Shown: positions 8,389 through 16,259 of the stretch, one piece after another
How the letters are laid out: every line of letters begins with the position of its first letter
How positions within the stretch are numbered: the stretch's first letter is position 1
DNA from: Arthrobacter sp.
GTDB taxonomy: Bacteria; Actinomycetota; Actinomycetes; Actinomycetales; Micrococcaceae
Reading direction: 5' to 3'
Length of the DNA: 32,590 nucleotides
Assembly (NCBI GenBank): GCA_026393275.1
Contig: JAPLAM010000027.1
Span: 1 to 32,590, forward strand
Program-made: the position numbers and the translations under genes
Notes under the pieces: generated by a model
What the model was told of the DNA's origin: nothing
Seen by the model: the letters and a program-made list of their open reading frames with translations, nothing else
Database searches by the model: none

Positions 8389-11300
8389 ATGTTTTTTCTT
8401 GAACCGGAGGTACCGGACGCGGCGCCGGACCTGGTCTTCTCCGCGAGCGACCTGGTGGTTGCCGCGGACTGCGAGTACCAGCTGCTCCGAAAGCTCGACG
8501 AGAAGCTGGGCCGCTCCGCCAAGGCGGACTTCGGCACCGACGAGATGCTCCAGCATGCGGCTGCCCTGGGCGACGTCCACGAACGCAAGGTCCTGGACGG
8601 GTTCGTCGCCGAGTTCGGGCCGTGGGAGCCGGACTCCCGACGCGGCGTGTACGACGTCGTTCCCGCCGCCGCCATGGACCGCGCCTCCCTGCTGGCCAAG
8701 CACGACGAATCCATCGAGGCGCTGCGCGCGGGGGCCGACGTCGTCTTCCAGGCCGCCTTCTTCGACGGCCAGTTCCACGGCCGCTCCGACTTCCTGGTGC
8801 GGCAGCCCGACGGCGGCTACGCGGTGTTCGACACCAAACTGGCCCGACACGCCAAGGTGACCGCACTGCTGCAGCTGGCCGCGTACGGTGACCAGCTGTT
8901 GAAGGCCGGCATTCGGGTAGATCCCGCCGTCACTTTGGTCCTTGGCGCCACCGTGCAACTGGCCGACGGCGGCTTCGACTACGTCCGGAGCCATCATCAG
9001 CTCGCCGAGATCCTGCCGGTGTTCCGGGAACGGCGTGAGCGTTTCCTGGCCCTGACCGCCGCGCACATCGCCCGGCCCGGCACCGCCGGCTGGGGTGCGG
9101 AGGGTGTCACCGCCTGCGGCCGTTGCGATTACTGCCAGGAACAGGTCAAAGCCACCGACGACCTGCTCCTCGTGGCCCGGATGAACTCGGTGCAGCGCAA
9201 GAACCTTCACGAACTCGGCATTCACACGGTCAAGGCACTGGCCCAGGCGACTCTGGCCCGACCCACCCCCACGCTGCTGCGCCTGCAGGAACAGGCGCGG
9301 ATGCAAAGCGGGGTTGGCCCCGCAGACGGAGAAGTCCGCTACGTCAAGGACGGCGAAGAGCACACCCTGCGCTACGCCGTCCTGCCCCAGGACACGCTGG
9401 CTGAGTTGCCGCCGCCCAGTCCCGGCGATATCTTCTTCGATTTCGAGGGCGATCCGCTGTGGCAGGAAAGCGCCACCGGGGTGTGGGGGCTTGAGTACCT
9501 GTTCGGTGTGATCGAGGCGCCGGCCGCACCGGGCGAACCGGGGGCATTCCGGCCGTTCTGGGCGCACAGCCGGGCGGCGGAGAAGCAGGCGTTCCTGGAC
9601 TTCCTGGACTATGTAGAGAAGCGCCGGCAGGACCACCCGGACATGCACGTCTACCACTACGCCCCGTACGAGAAGACTGCTTTGCGCAAGCTCTCGGTGT
9701 TGCACGTGGCCGGCGAGGACATCGTGGACGAGTGGCTCCGCGAGGGACTGCTGGTGGACCTCTACCAGACGGTCCGGAACAGCATCCGCATCTCGGAGAA
9801 CTCCTACAGCATCAAGAAGCTCGAGCCGCTCTACATGGGCACCAACCTCCGTTCCGGCGAGGTCAAGGACGCCGGCGCCTCGGTGGTGGCCTACGCCCAC
9901 TACTGCGAGGCGCGCGACGCCGGCCGGGCGGAGGACGCCGCCGCGATCCTCGCCGACATCTCCGACTACAACGAATACGACTGCCTTTCGACGCTGGAAC
10001 TTCGGGACTGGCTGCTTCGGCGGGCCAAGGAACGCGGGACCGGGCCGCGCGGCGGGCGCTCCGGCGCCGCGGACGACAGCGGGCCGGACGACAGCGGGCC
10101 GGACGACGACGGCGGTACTCCGAGCGGCGAGGCGGCGCTCGGACCGGCCGAGGCGGCACTGATGGCGTATGCCGAACCGGGCAGTTGCTTGTCCGCCGAC
10201 GACCGGAAGGCGGTCGCGATGCTGGCGGCGGCCGTCAGCTACCACCGCCGCGAGCGCAAGTCATTCTGGTGGGCGCACTTCGACCGGTGTGAGCAGGGGC
10301 CGGACACGCACGAACGCGACCGGAATGTGTTCCTCGTCGAGTCAGCTCAGATCCTCGGCGACTGGCAGCAGGTGGGCAGGAAGCTCCCGGAGCGGCGGGT
10401 CAAGCTGACCGGCACCGTGAGCCCCGGCTCGGACCTGCGCGAGGGCAGCAACTGGTTCCGGATGTACGACCTGCCGCTTCCCGCCGGGCTCGAGGGCACC
10501 GGCAACGACGGGACCGGCCGGAGCGGTTGGTTCGGTACGGAGGTACTGGAACTAGGACACGAGGACGGCAAAGACACCGTCATCATCAAGGACCGCCTGC
10601 ACCGGAACATCCCGCCCCACAACGACCTGCCCATCGCCCTGACCGAGGACCAACCGCTCGCCACCAAGAGCCTCGAGCAGGCGCTGGAGTTCCTCGCCGC
10701 CACCGTCGCTGTGGCCTTGATGTCCGGCGCCATCCCCTACCACCCTGCGCTGGACCTGGTTCGGCGACTGCCGCCGAGGCTGGCCGGACGCGCGCCGCTG
10801 CCGCAGCCCGGCGACGGACCGGACCGTTTTGTTGACGCCATCACCGCCGCGGTCCTGCGTCTCGACCACTCCTACGTGGCCGTGCAGGGTCCTCCCGGAA
10901 CCGGCAAAACCCATCTGGGCTCCCATGTCATTGCCCGGCTCGTGGCCCGCGGCTGGAAGGTCGGCGTCGTCGGCCAGTCGCACGCCGTGGTGGAGAACCT
11001 GCTGAAGACTGCCGTCACGAAGGCCGGCGTCAGCCCCGCCCTAGTGGCCAAGGACGTGAAGCACGACCAGCCGTTGCCATGGCAGTCGCGCACCGCCAAG
11101 GACGTCGCGGAGTTGCTGGGTTCCCCCGGCGGAGCCCTAGTCGGCGGCACTGCGTGGACCATGACCGGCGCCACCGTCCCGCCCGGTTCGCTCGATCTGC
11201 TGGTGATCGACGAGGCCGGCCAGTTCTCGCTGGCGAACACGCTGGCGGTGGCCCAGGCGAGCAGCCGACTGCTCCTGCTCGGCGACCCGCAGCAACTGCC

Positions 11301-12012
11301 GCAGGTCAGCCAGGGCAGGCACCCGGAGCCGGTCGACGAGTCGGCCCTGGGCTGGATTTCCGCCGGCCACGCCACGCTCCCGCCGGAACTTGGCTATTTT
11401 CTGGCCGACTCGTGGCGGATGAACTCGGAGTTGTGTCGGGCCGTCTCGGCGTTGTCCTACGAGGGCCGGCTGCGGTCCGCGCCCTCCGCTGATCTTCGCC
11501 GCCTGGACGGAGTTCCTGCCGGCATCGAGACGGTCATGGTGCCCCACGGCGGCAACACGACGTCGTCCCCGGAGGAAGCCGCCGAGGTCGTGCGGCAAGT
11601 GCGGCGTCACCTGGGGTTGCTCTGGCACACCCCGGAGGAGACTCGGCCCCTGGCCGCCGCGGACATCCTGGTGGTGGCCGCCTACAACGCCCAGGTCAAC
11701 CTCATCCGCGGTGCCCTGGACCGGACGGGCTTGACCGGAGTACGCGTCGGAACCGTGGACAAGTTCCAGGGCCAGGAGGCGGCCGTGGTGATCGTCTCGA
11801 TGGCGTGCTCGGCCGTGGCCGAAGCGCCGCGCGGCATGGAGTTCCTGCTGTCCCGCAACCGGATCAACGTGGCCGTGTCGCGAGGACAGTGGCGCGCCGT
11901 CGTCGTCCGTTCCCCGGAGCTGACGAACTTCCTGCCGGCCCACCCGGAAGGCCTCGAACAGCTGGGCGGCTTCATCGGCCTCTGCCAGCGGTCAGTGCCT
12001 GTCTCCTCCTAG
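8389..12012 (+). CDS. TM0106-type fused RecB/Cas4-like nuclease, RNase H-like exonuclease and SF1 helicase
   Basis: 1207 residues from an ATG with GGGGG just upstream. The N-terminal part is a PD-(D/E)XK nuclease of RecB/Cas4 type: D134 in GRSDFLV, D148 and K150 in VFDTKLA, then the QLAAYGDQL helix. Cysteines C28, C243, C246 and C249 are spaced like the Fe-S cluster that closes this fold in Cas4 and AddB. The middle has FFDFEGDPLW with D351/E353, the start of an RNase H-like (DEDD, YprB-type) domain, followed by HYAPYEKTAL and YNEYDC. The C-terminal part is an Upf1/Dna2-like SF1 helicase: Walker A GPPGTGKT 834-841, Walker B D941-E942-A-G, LLLLGDPQQLPQVSQG, DKFQGQE and NVAVSRG. Residues about 550-590 form an acidic G/D-rich linker with 15-bp repeats. 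All catalytic motifs look intact. Roles in DNA repair or defence are likely but not established for this family. Confidence 0.88.
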   Translation: MFFLEPEVPDAAPDLVFSASDLVVAADCEYQLLRKLDEKLGRSAKADFGTDEMLQHAAALGDVHERKVLDGFVAEFGPWEPDSRRGVYDVVPAAAMDRASLLAKHDESIEALRAGADVVFQAAFFDGQFHGRSDFLVRQPDGGYAVFDTKLARHAKVTALLQLAAYGDQLLKAGIRVDPAVTLVLGATVQLADGGFDYVRSHHQLAEILPVFRERRERFLALTAAHIARPGTAGWGAEGVTACGRCDYCQEQVKATDDLLLVARMNSVQRKNLHELGIHTVKALAQATLARPTPTLLRLQEQARMQSGVGPADGEVRYVKDGEEHTLRYAVLPQDTLAELPPPSPGDIFFDFEGDPLWQESATGVWGLEYLFGVIEAPAAPGEPGAFRPFWAHSRAAEKQAFLDFLDYVEKRRQDHPDMHVYHYAPYEKTALRKLSVLHVAGEDIVDEWLREGLLVDLYQTVRNSIRISENSYSIKKLEPLYMGTNLRSGEVKDAGASVVAYAHYCEARDAGRAEDAAAILADISDYNEYDCLSTLELRDWLLRRAKERGTGPRGGRSGAADDSGPDDSGPDDDGGTPSGEAALGPAEAALMAYAEPGSCLSADDRKAVAMLAAAVSYHRRERKSFWWAHFDRCEQGPDTHERDRNVFLVESAQILGDWQQVGRKLPERRVKLTGTVSPGSDLREGSNWFRMYDLPLPAGLEGTGNDGTGRSGWFGTEVLELGHEDGKDTVIIKDRLHRNIPPHNDLPIALTEDQPLATKSLEQALEFLAATVAVALMSGAIPYHPALDLVRRLPPRLAGRAPLPQPGDGPDRFVDAITAAVLRLDHSYVAVQGPPGTGKTHLGSHVIARLVARGWKVGVVGQSHAVVENLLKTAVTKAGVSPALVAKDVKHDQPLPWQSRTAKDVAELLGSPGGALVGGTAWTMTGATVPPGSLDLLVIDEAGQFSLANTLAVAQASSRLLLLGDPQQLPQVSQGRHPEPVDESALGWISAGHATLPPELGYFLADSWRMNSELCRAVSALSYEGRLRSAPSADLRRLDGVPAGIETVMVPHGGNTTSSPEEAAEVVRQVRRHLGLLWHTPEETRPLAAADILVVAAYNAQVNLIRGALDRTGLTGVRVGTVDKFQGQEAAVVIVSMACSAVAEAPRGMEFLLSRNRINVAVSRGQWRAVVVRSPELTNFLPAHPEGLEQLGGFIGLCQRSVPVSS
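10071..10115. repeat. 15-bp tandem repeat in the linker of the nuclease-helicase
   Basis: The unit GGACGACAGCGGGCC occurs twice exactly (10071-10085 and 10086-10100), with a degenerate third unit after it. The period of 15 keeps the reading frame and produces the DDSGPDDSGPDDDGG linker. It is probably a slippage-prone spacer between the exonuclease and helicase parts. Confidence 0.8.
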
Positions 12013-12033
12013 GGACATGCCCATTTTTAAAAG

Positions 12034-12070
12034 CGAACAGGGGACAGGATGGCATCCTGTCCCCTGTTCG
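12034..12070 (-). terminator. Long hairpin between convergent genes, likely terminator
   Basis: Two perfectly complementary 18-base arms (12034-12051 and 12053-12070) are separated by one base. The inner few pairs would open to form the loop. Read on the minus strand, the hairpin is followed by CTTTTAAAAATGG, so it best fits a terminator of the Old Yellow Enzyme gene ending at 12119. It would also block read-through from the nuclease-helicase gene. A weaker outer pair, CATGCCCA (12016-12023) with TGGGCATG around 12081-12088, flanks it. Such a long perfect arm is unusual for a simple terminator. Confidence 0.75.
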
Positions 12071-12118
12071 AGGCCTACGCTGGGCATGCCCGGCGGCTGT
12101 TGGGCGTAGGCCGCGGTC

Positions 12119-13195
12119 CTAGTTTGAGCTCTGGTATGCCGGGTAGTCGGTGTAGCCCTCGGCGCCGTCGCTGTAGAACGTGGCCGGGTCGGCCTCGTTG
12201 ACGGGCAGCCCTTCGCGCCAGCGGCGGACCAGATCCGGGTTGGCAATGGCGGGGCGCCCCACGACCACGGCATCGGCGAGGTCGTCCGAGATGAGCGACG
12301 TGGCTTCCTCCCGGGTCGTGACGACGCCGAAGCCGGTGTTCAGCAGGAAGGTCCCGTTGAAGCGCGAGCGCAGGTCCTGAACGAGTTCGCTGGCGGGATC
12401 CTTGTGAAGCACGCTGAGGTACGCGAGTTTCAGCGGAGCCAGGGCGTCGACCAGGTAACCGTAGGTGTCGCGGACGTCGGCGGCGTCCAACTCCAAGGCG
12501 CCCTGGACGTTGTGCTCCGGTGAGATCCGGATACCGACGCGGTCCGCGCCGATGGCGTCAACGACTGCTTGGGTAACTTCGATGACAAAGCGGGCACGGT
12601 TTTCGGGTGTGCCGCCGTAGTTGTCGTCGCGCTGGTTGGCAGCTGGTGTCAGGAATTCGTGCAACAGGTAGCCGTTGGCGGAGTGAAGCTCGACGCCGTC
12701 GAACCCGGCATCAATCGCGTTGCGGGCTGTCCGAACGAACTCCTCGCGGATGCCGGGCAGCTCGTCCGCCGTCAGGGCGTGCGGCACCGGGTAGGCCTGC
12801 TTGCCTTCATAGGTGCGGGTCTCGCCTTCGATGGCGATGGCGCTCGGGGCGACCACCTCGTGGCCGCCGTTCGTGGCCTCGTGCGTGACGCGGCCCGCGT
12901 GCATGATCTGGGCGAAGATCCTGCCCTCTTCGGCGTGCACTGCTGCGGTCACGGCGGCCCAGCCCTCGATCTGTTCGGCGGTGACCAGGCCGGGCTGGCC
13001 CGGGACGCCGCGGCTGGCGGGGCTGGGGTAAATCCCTTCGCTCACAATCAGGCCGAGCGAGGCGCGCTGCCGGTAGTACTCGACCACCAGCGGGCCCGGG
13101 ATGCCTTCCTTGCCCGAGCGGATGCGGGTGAGGGGCGCCATCACGAGGCGGTTGGGCAGTTCCAGCTGGCCGAGAGTCATGGGGGAAAACAGCAT
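12119..13195 (-). CDS. Alkene reductase, Old Yellow Enzyme family
   Basis: 358 residues from the ATG at 13195 (MLFSPMTLGQLELPNRLVMAPLTR), which has AAAGGA 7 nt upstream; the open frame beyond it is non-homologous. FMN-dependent (beta/alpha)8 barrel. H171 and N174 in ELHSANGYLLHEF match the substrate carbonyl-binding His/Asn pair, and NYGG.P.NRARF follows. LLNTGF and DAVVVGRPAIANPDLV near the end are phosphate-binding and C-terminal hallmarks of the NemA/OYE class. These enzymes reduce activated C=C bonds, nitro groups or nitrate esters with NADPH. It stands alone, with a 20-bp palindrome in its leader that could be the operator for an electrophile-sensing repressor. Confidence 0.92.
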   Translation of the reverse strand: MLFSPMTLGQLELPNRLVMAPLTRIRSGKEGIPGPLVVEYYRQRASLGLIVSEGIYPSPASRGVPGQPGLVTAEQIEGWAAVTAAVHAEEGRIFAQIMHAGRVTHEATNGGHEVVAPSAIAIEGETRTYEGKQAYPVPHALTADELPGIREEFVRTARNAIDAGFDGVELHSANGYLLHEFLTPAANQRDDNYGGTPENRARFVIEVTQAVVDAIGADRVGIRISPEHNVQGALELDAADVRDTYGYLVDALAPLKLAYLSVLHKDPASELVQDLRSRFNGTFLLNTGFGVVTTREEATSLISDDLADAVVVGRPAIANPDLVRRWREGLPVNEADPATFYSDGAEGYTDYPAYQSSN

Positions 13196-13210
13196 GCGCA
13201 GTTCCTTTCG

Positions 13211-13230
13211 CAGTGGATTTGGGTCCACTG
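13211..13230. promoter_or_regulatory. 20-bp palindrome in the OYE leader, candidate operator
   Basis: Perfect 7-bp arms CAGTGGA (13211-13217) and TCCACTG (13224-13230) are separated by 6 bp. The element ends 16 bp upstream of the ATG at 13195 on the minus strand, next to the ribosome binding site. A dimeric repressor bound here would block expression. OYE genes are often controlled by thiol-reactive TetR or MarR repressors (for example NemR), but no such regulator gene is adjacent. It could instead be an RNA hairpin. Confidence 0.45.
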
Positions 13231-13286
13231 GCGGAAACTTCGCCCCTGTCGCGCCTATTCCGTTTGAGACTCGGATCACAGGTGGT

Positions 13287-14201
13287 TCAGCGTGACGCCG
13301 GCGCTCCCGGGCAGCCGGAGCCCTGCGGATTCCGCAGGCAATCGTCCGCGAAGTTGCGCGTGATGGACCGCCAAACGCTCACGGTCTGCGCCGGTGAACT
13401 GAACTGCCCTTGGCCCGGGATGGGCAGCGGCGGTCCCCCATTGACGGAGTAGGTGCCTTGGAAGTGGGTGGTCAGCGCCACGGAGAAGTCGCCGGTTTGG
13501 CTGTAGGCATGGCTGGTAGCCGTCTTTTCGCCCCAACGGTCCTGCGGCAGCGGCCCACCGGCCGTTGTTGTTGGGCCAAGGGATGCTCCATCGCCGTAGT
13601 TCCAGGTGTACTGAACGGGTCTGGCTATGATGGCGACCCTTTGACCCAGCATGTCGACATCGAACGTCTGCTCTACCGCCTCTGCATAGAAGTTGGTCTC
13701 TGCGCCCTTGAGCGTATGTGGGCTTGGCTGGCTGACAGTAGTTCCGGCCACGACCGGAAGTTGCTCGAATTTGGTTTGGATTTGGGCGGCGATCTTGCCC
13801 AAGACGTCATCGGGTTGTTCCAGGTAGACACACCGGTCAGGTCGAATCGCGGACCAAATTGGCGGTGAAAAAACTTTCAACGAAGCGAACCACCTGACGG
13901 GCCGTCCCTCTCTGGCCTGATCGCATCGAACTGCCCCTACCAGGCATCCAATGTCGAAGTTATTCTTTGCCTCGTCCAAGCATAGATACTCGAACTTATA
14001 GGCGTTGGGGTCTTCCGACAACGCTCCCGGCGCATCGACCCACACGCCAGAGCCTGAGTCGTAGCGCCAGACTCCTAGGCCCGACTTGCTCCAAGATACG
14101 TCCGAGTCACCGGCTAACGCCGTGCCCGCATCGGCCATGAGCGTGACCAATGCAGCGAGCATACAGCCAAGGATTCGGAATAGGGCCGGAATAGCTCTCA
14201 T
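13287..14201 (-). CDS. Secreted protein with a PKD-like segment
   Basis: 304 residues with an N-terminal signal peptide: basic start MRAIPALFR, hydrophobic core, likely cleavage after TALA. The mature part has several cysteines (CLDEAKNNFDIGCLVGAVRC, DRC, DDC...SGC), so disulfides are likely. Around residues 200-260, YTWNYGDG...HAYSQTGDFSVALTTHF resembles a PKD/immunoglobulin-like strand pattern (W.(F/Y)GDG ... H.Y...G.Y.V). The function is unknown; a cell-surface role is likely. The ATG follows the stop of the upstream lipoprotein gene by 3 nt, so they form an operon. Base composition is visibly lower in GC than neighbouring genes, with more A/T at wobble positions. Confidence 0.75.
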   Translation of the reverse strand: MRAIPALFRILGCMLAALVTLMADAGTALAGDSDVSWSKSGLGVWRYDSGSGVWVDAPGALSEDPNAYKFEYLCLDEAKNNFDIGCLVGAVRCDQAREGRPVRWFASLKVFSPPIWSAIRPDRCVYLEQPDDVLGKIAAQIQTKFEQLPVVAGTTVSQPSPHTLKGAETNFYAEAVEQTFDVDMLGQRVAIIARPVQYTWNYGDGASLGPTTTAGGPLPQDRWGEKTATSHAYSQTGDFSVALTTHFQGTYSVNGGPPLPIPGQGQFSSPAQTVSVWRSITRNFADDCLRNPQGSGCPGAPASR

Positions 14202-14204
14202 TCG

Positions 14205-14861
14205 TTAGCTACCAAGCCTGTCGACATTTTGGACAGTCCAACTCCCCTTTTCGTACTTGGCCACCATAAGGTCGCCGAGCATCTTTGATTCCTCTACTGC
14301 CTGCCCCTCGGAACCATTTGCATTCTTCAACGACCCTGATCGTTGTTGTGATTGAACGGCAACTTGAAAATTGTCATCCGCAGTTCGCACGAAGGTGGAC
14401 TGGACTGCGAGCACGGTGACGTTGGCTCCGACGATCCATCTTCCTTCGGCGTTCCACGTTTTGATGCCGGGAAAGACTTTTCCGCATAGCGCACAAGTTC
14501 CGCTGGAGATGGAGCTGATCCGGGATAAGTCGCCTGTTTCATAGGAGTAGTTCAGAAGCTGGTACCAGTACCTCGCGAAGGCTTCCAGCCCTTCCTTCGT
14601 TTCCGCCTTCGCGGCCTCCGGAAGCACGGGGACCGGGACGTTTTGCGCCCTTCCAGTGGCATCGGCCGGCTTGTAGCTGGCGGTCGGCGTCGGGGTGGGA
14701 GTCGAAGAAGCAGAAGCCGACGCGCCAGAAGGCTCAGCACTCGGCGAAGTGTTCGGGGGCGCCTGGCCGCCGGTGCAGGCCGTCGCCGTCAGAAGCAGGA
14801 CGGTGACCAGTGCGGCTGCGGCGGCTTGCCGGCGGCTGGTGATTGGAGTGCGGAATGTCAT
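14205..14861 (-). CDS. DUF6318-like lipoprotein
   Basis: 218 residues. The signal peptide ends in LTATAC with C29 as the predicted lipid-modified cysteine; the -3 residue is alanine rather than the usual leucine. A Ser/Thr/Pro-rich spacer ([22 protein letters not shown]) is followed by a globular domain with EGLEAFARYWYQLLNYSYETGDLS and SSGTCALCGKV. The AFARYWY...Y...TGD pattern and the C..C pair are what I associate with DUF6318 proteins of Arthrobacter relatives. The fold resembles nuclear-transport-factor-like domains, but that is a guess. It is the first gene of a two-gene unit with the PKD-like secreted protein. Confidence 0.75.
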   Translation of the reverse strand: MTFRTPITSRRQAAAAALVTVLLLTATACTGGQAPPNTSPSAEPSGASASASSTPTPTPTASYKPADATGRAQNVPVPVLPEAAKAETKEGLEAFARYWYQLLNYSYETGDLSRISSISSGTCALCGKVFPGIKTWNAEGRWIVGANVTVLAVQSTFVRTADDNFQVAVQSQQRSGSLKNANGSEGQAVEESKMLGDLMVAKYEKGSWTVQNVDRLGS

Positions 14862-15083
14862 GTTCAGCTAATCCCCCGATAGAAAATCAAGACGCCTGAA
14901 TCCAAACAATGCCTAAGGGTAACCGAGATCACATTCGGGCGGTAAGAGTTATCCACAGCTGGTTGATCCCGGCCGCCGCCTCAGCCTGCGATCAGCCAAC
15001 CCGCCGCTGTCCCGCGAACCCGCCCAAAAACATTCATTCCACGGCCTCTGGCGTTTTTCTACGCCGGATAGAACAATGAGCCC
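14862..15083. other. Divergent intergenic region, 222 bp
   Basis: This gap separates the leftward lipoprotein gene from the rightward PPOX-fold gene, so promoters for both should lie here. On the minus strand, TTGGAT followed 18 bp later by TATCGG is a weak candidate promoter for the lipoprotein pair. A single exact DnaA-box sequence TTATCCACA lies at 14949-14957; one box alone has no clear meaning. No gene is supported. Confidence 0.4.
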
Positions 15084-15518
15084 ATGATGTTTGAACACGC
15101 AGACGGCAGCCCCATCCTGAACCTGACCGACGACCAAACCTGGAAACTCATCGAAGGAACGAAACACGGCCGGCTCGTCGTCACCGTGGCCGGCGAACCG
15201 GACATTTTTCCCGTGAATTACGCGGTCAGTAACCGAAAGCTCTACCTCCGCACCGCGCCCGGCAACAAGCTGGCCGAGCTGACCATCAATTCGAAGGTGC
15301 TGTTCGAGACTGACGGGATCCTCTCCGAGGAGGCCTGGTCGGTGGTCCTCCGCGGCACGGCACGTACCTTGGAGCAGTCGGCGGACATCGCCGCGGCGGA
15401 GTCGCTGAAGCTCAAACCGTGGGTGCCGACGCTGAAGGACTTCTACGTCGAAATCGAGCCGACGTCGGTCAGCGGCCGCCACTTCCAGTTCGGCGAACAC
15501 CCCGAGCGGGAGATCTAA
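15084..15518 (+). CDS. Pyridoxamine 5'-phosphate oxidase-family (PPOX-fold) flavin-binding protein
   Basis: 144 residues, typical of single-domain split-barrel flavoproteins. The sequence contains LIEGTKHGRLVVTVAGEPDIFPVNYAVSNRKLYLRTAPGNKLAEL and VLFETDGI. This matches the NimA/PPOX-like pattern in which G.L.....G.P...P..Y is followed by ...(R/H)...G.K. Members bind FMN, F420 or heme; the cofactor here cannot be told. Two adjacent ATG codons (15084 and 15087) could start translation, and neither has a strong Shine-Dalgarno. No cluster partner is obvious; vsr starts 39 bp downstream in the same direction and may be cotranscribed. Confidence 0.82.
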   Translation: MMFEHADGSPILNLTDDQTWKLIEGTKHGRLVVTVAGEPDIFPVNYAVSNRKLYLRTAPGNKLAELTINSKVLFETDGILSEEAWSVVLRGTARTLEQSADIAAAESLKLKPWVPTLKDFYVEIEPTSVSGRHFQFGEHPEREI

Positions 15519-15557
15519 GACAAACCCTCAGCCGTGACCGCTGCCTAGACTTAATCC

Positions 15558-15986
15558 ATGGCGGACAGTCTGACCCCGGAGCGGCGCAGCTGGAACATGT
15601 CCCGCATCCGGGGCAAGAACACCAAGCCCGAACTGCTGATCCGCCGACTGCTGCATGCCAAGGGCTACCGCTACCGGCTGCACGGCACCACCCGCGGCGG
15701 CAGGCTGCCCGGAAATCCCGATCTGGTGTTCGCCGGCCGCCACAAAGTCATCTTCGTGAACGGCTGCTTCTGGCACTTCCACGACTGCCGGGTCGGCCAG
15801 CATGCGCCCAAATCGAACGCCGAGTTCTGGGAGACCAAGCGGACCCGCACCCGGAACCGCGACGCCGAACAGCGCCGCCTGCTCGAAAGCTCCGGCTGGG
15901 AAGTGCTCACCGTCTGGGAATGCGAGCTCAAAGACCTCTCCGCCCTAGAACACCAGCTCGACGCGTTCCTCACCCGCCCGGCCTGA
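15558..15986 (+). CDS. vsr: Very short patch repair-type endonuclease (Vsr family)
   Basis: 142 residues, the usual size. The sequence opens with LTPERRSWNMSRIRGKNTKPELLIRRLLHAKGYRYRLH, the Vsr signature region. Next is PGNPDLVF with D55 as the likely metal-binding aspartate, then FVNGCFWHFHDC with C70, H73, H75 and C77 (zinc and active-site region), and VLTVWECELKD near the end. Classical Vsr nicks 5' of T in T:G mismatches arising from deaminated 5-methylcytosine and is encoded beside a cytosine-5 methyltransferase. No methyltransferase is in this window. Instead the nearest nucleic-acid enzymes are the convergent McrBC genes, so it may act in a restriction setting or with a methylase elsewhere. 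Confidence 0.9.
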   Translation: MADSLTPERRSWNMSRIRGKNTKPELLIRRLLHAKGYRYRLHGTTRGGRLPGNPDLVFAGRHKVIFVNGCFWHFHDCRVGQHAPKSNAEFWETKRTRTRNRDAEQRRLLESSGWEVLTVWECELKDLSALEHQLDAFLTRPA

Positions 15987-16259
15987 CCGCGCGTACCGCT
16001 TGGCATCGATCGCCGCCCCGACCTCGCCTCGCCTCGCCGCGGCCGCGACGCGACGCGAAAAAAATTCAAGCGCGACATCCAAAATGCGCGCACGGGCACC
16101 GGTAATCTCAGCAACACCGAGCTTTGGTTCAGACCGCTATCCACGTCTTTCCGCTTCAAGCGAGACAGACTGGCCTGCCTGGGCTAAGATCAAAACTCGG
16201 GGACTAGGACTCTATTGGCCAGTACGCTGGGGTACTCATTACTCCGCAGGAGAAGCACC
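15987..16259. other. Intergenic region between vsr and the 84-residue gene, 273 bp
   Basis: No gene is supported. It starts with short iterations (CTCGCCTCGCCTCGCC and CGACGCGACGCG) and an A-tract, then falls in GC content towards 16260. It presumably carries the promoter of the small gene, but I cannot assign -35/-10 elements with confidence. Confidence 0.4.

Noticed and set aside
8263..10245. Minus-strand upstream extension of the SOUL frame over the nuclease-helicase gene
   Set aside because: SOUL homology begins at the ATG at 8262; beyond it the translation is antisense to a gene with clear nuclease motifs.
14949..14957. Exact DnaA box TTATCCACA
   Set aside because: A single box without a cluster, AT-rich unwinding region or dnaA/dnaN neighbours does not support an origin.
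15419..16105. Alternative plus-strand frame across the end of the PPOX gene and vsr
   Set aside because: It overlaps vsr in another frame and shows only Arg/Pro-rich sequence.
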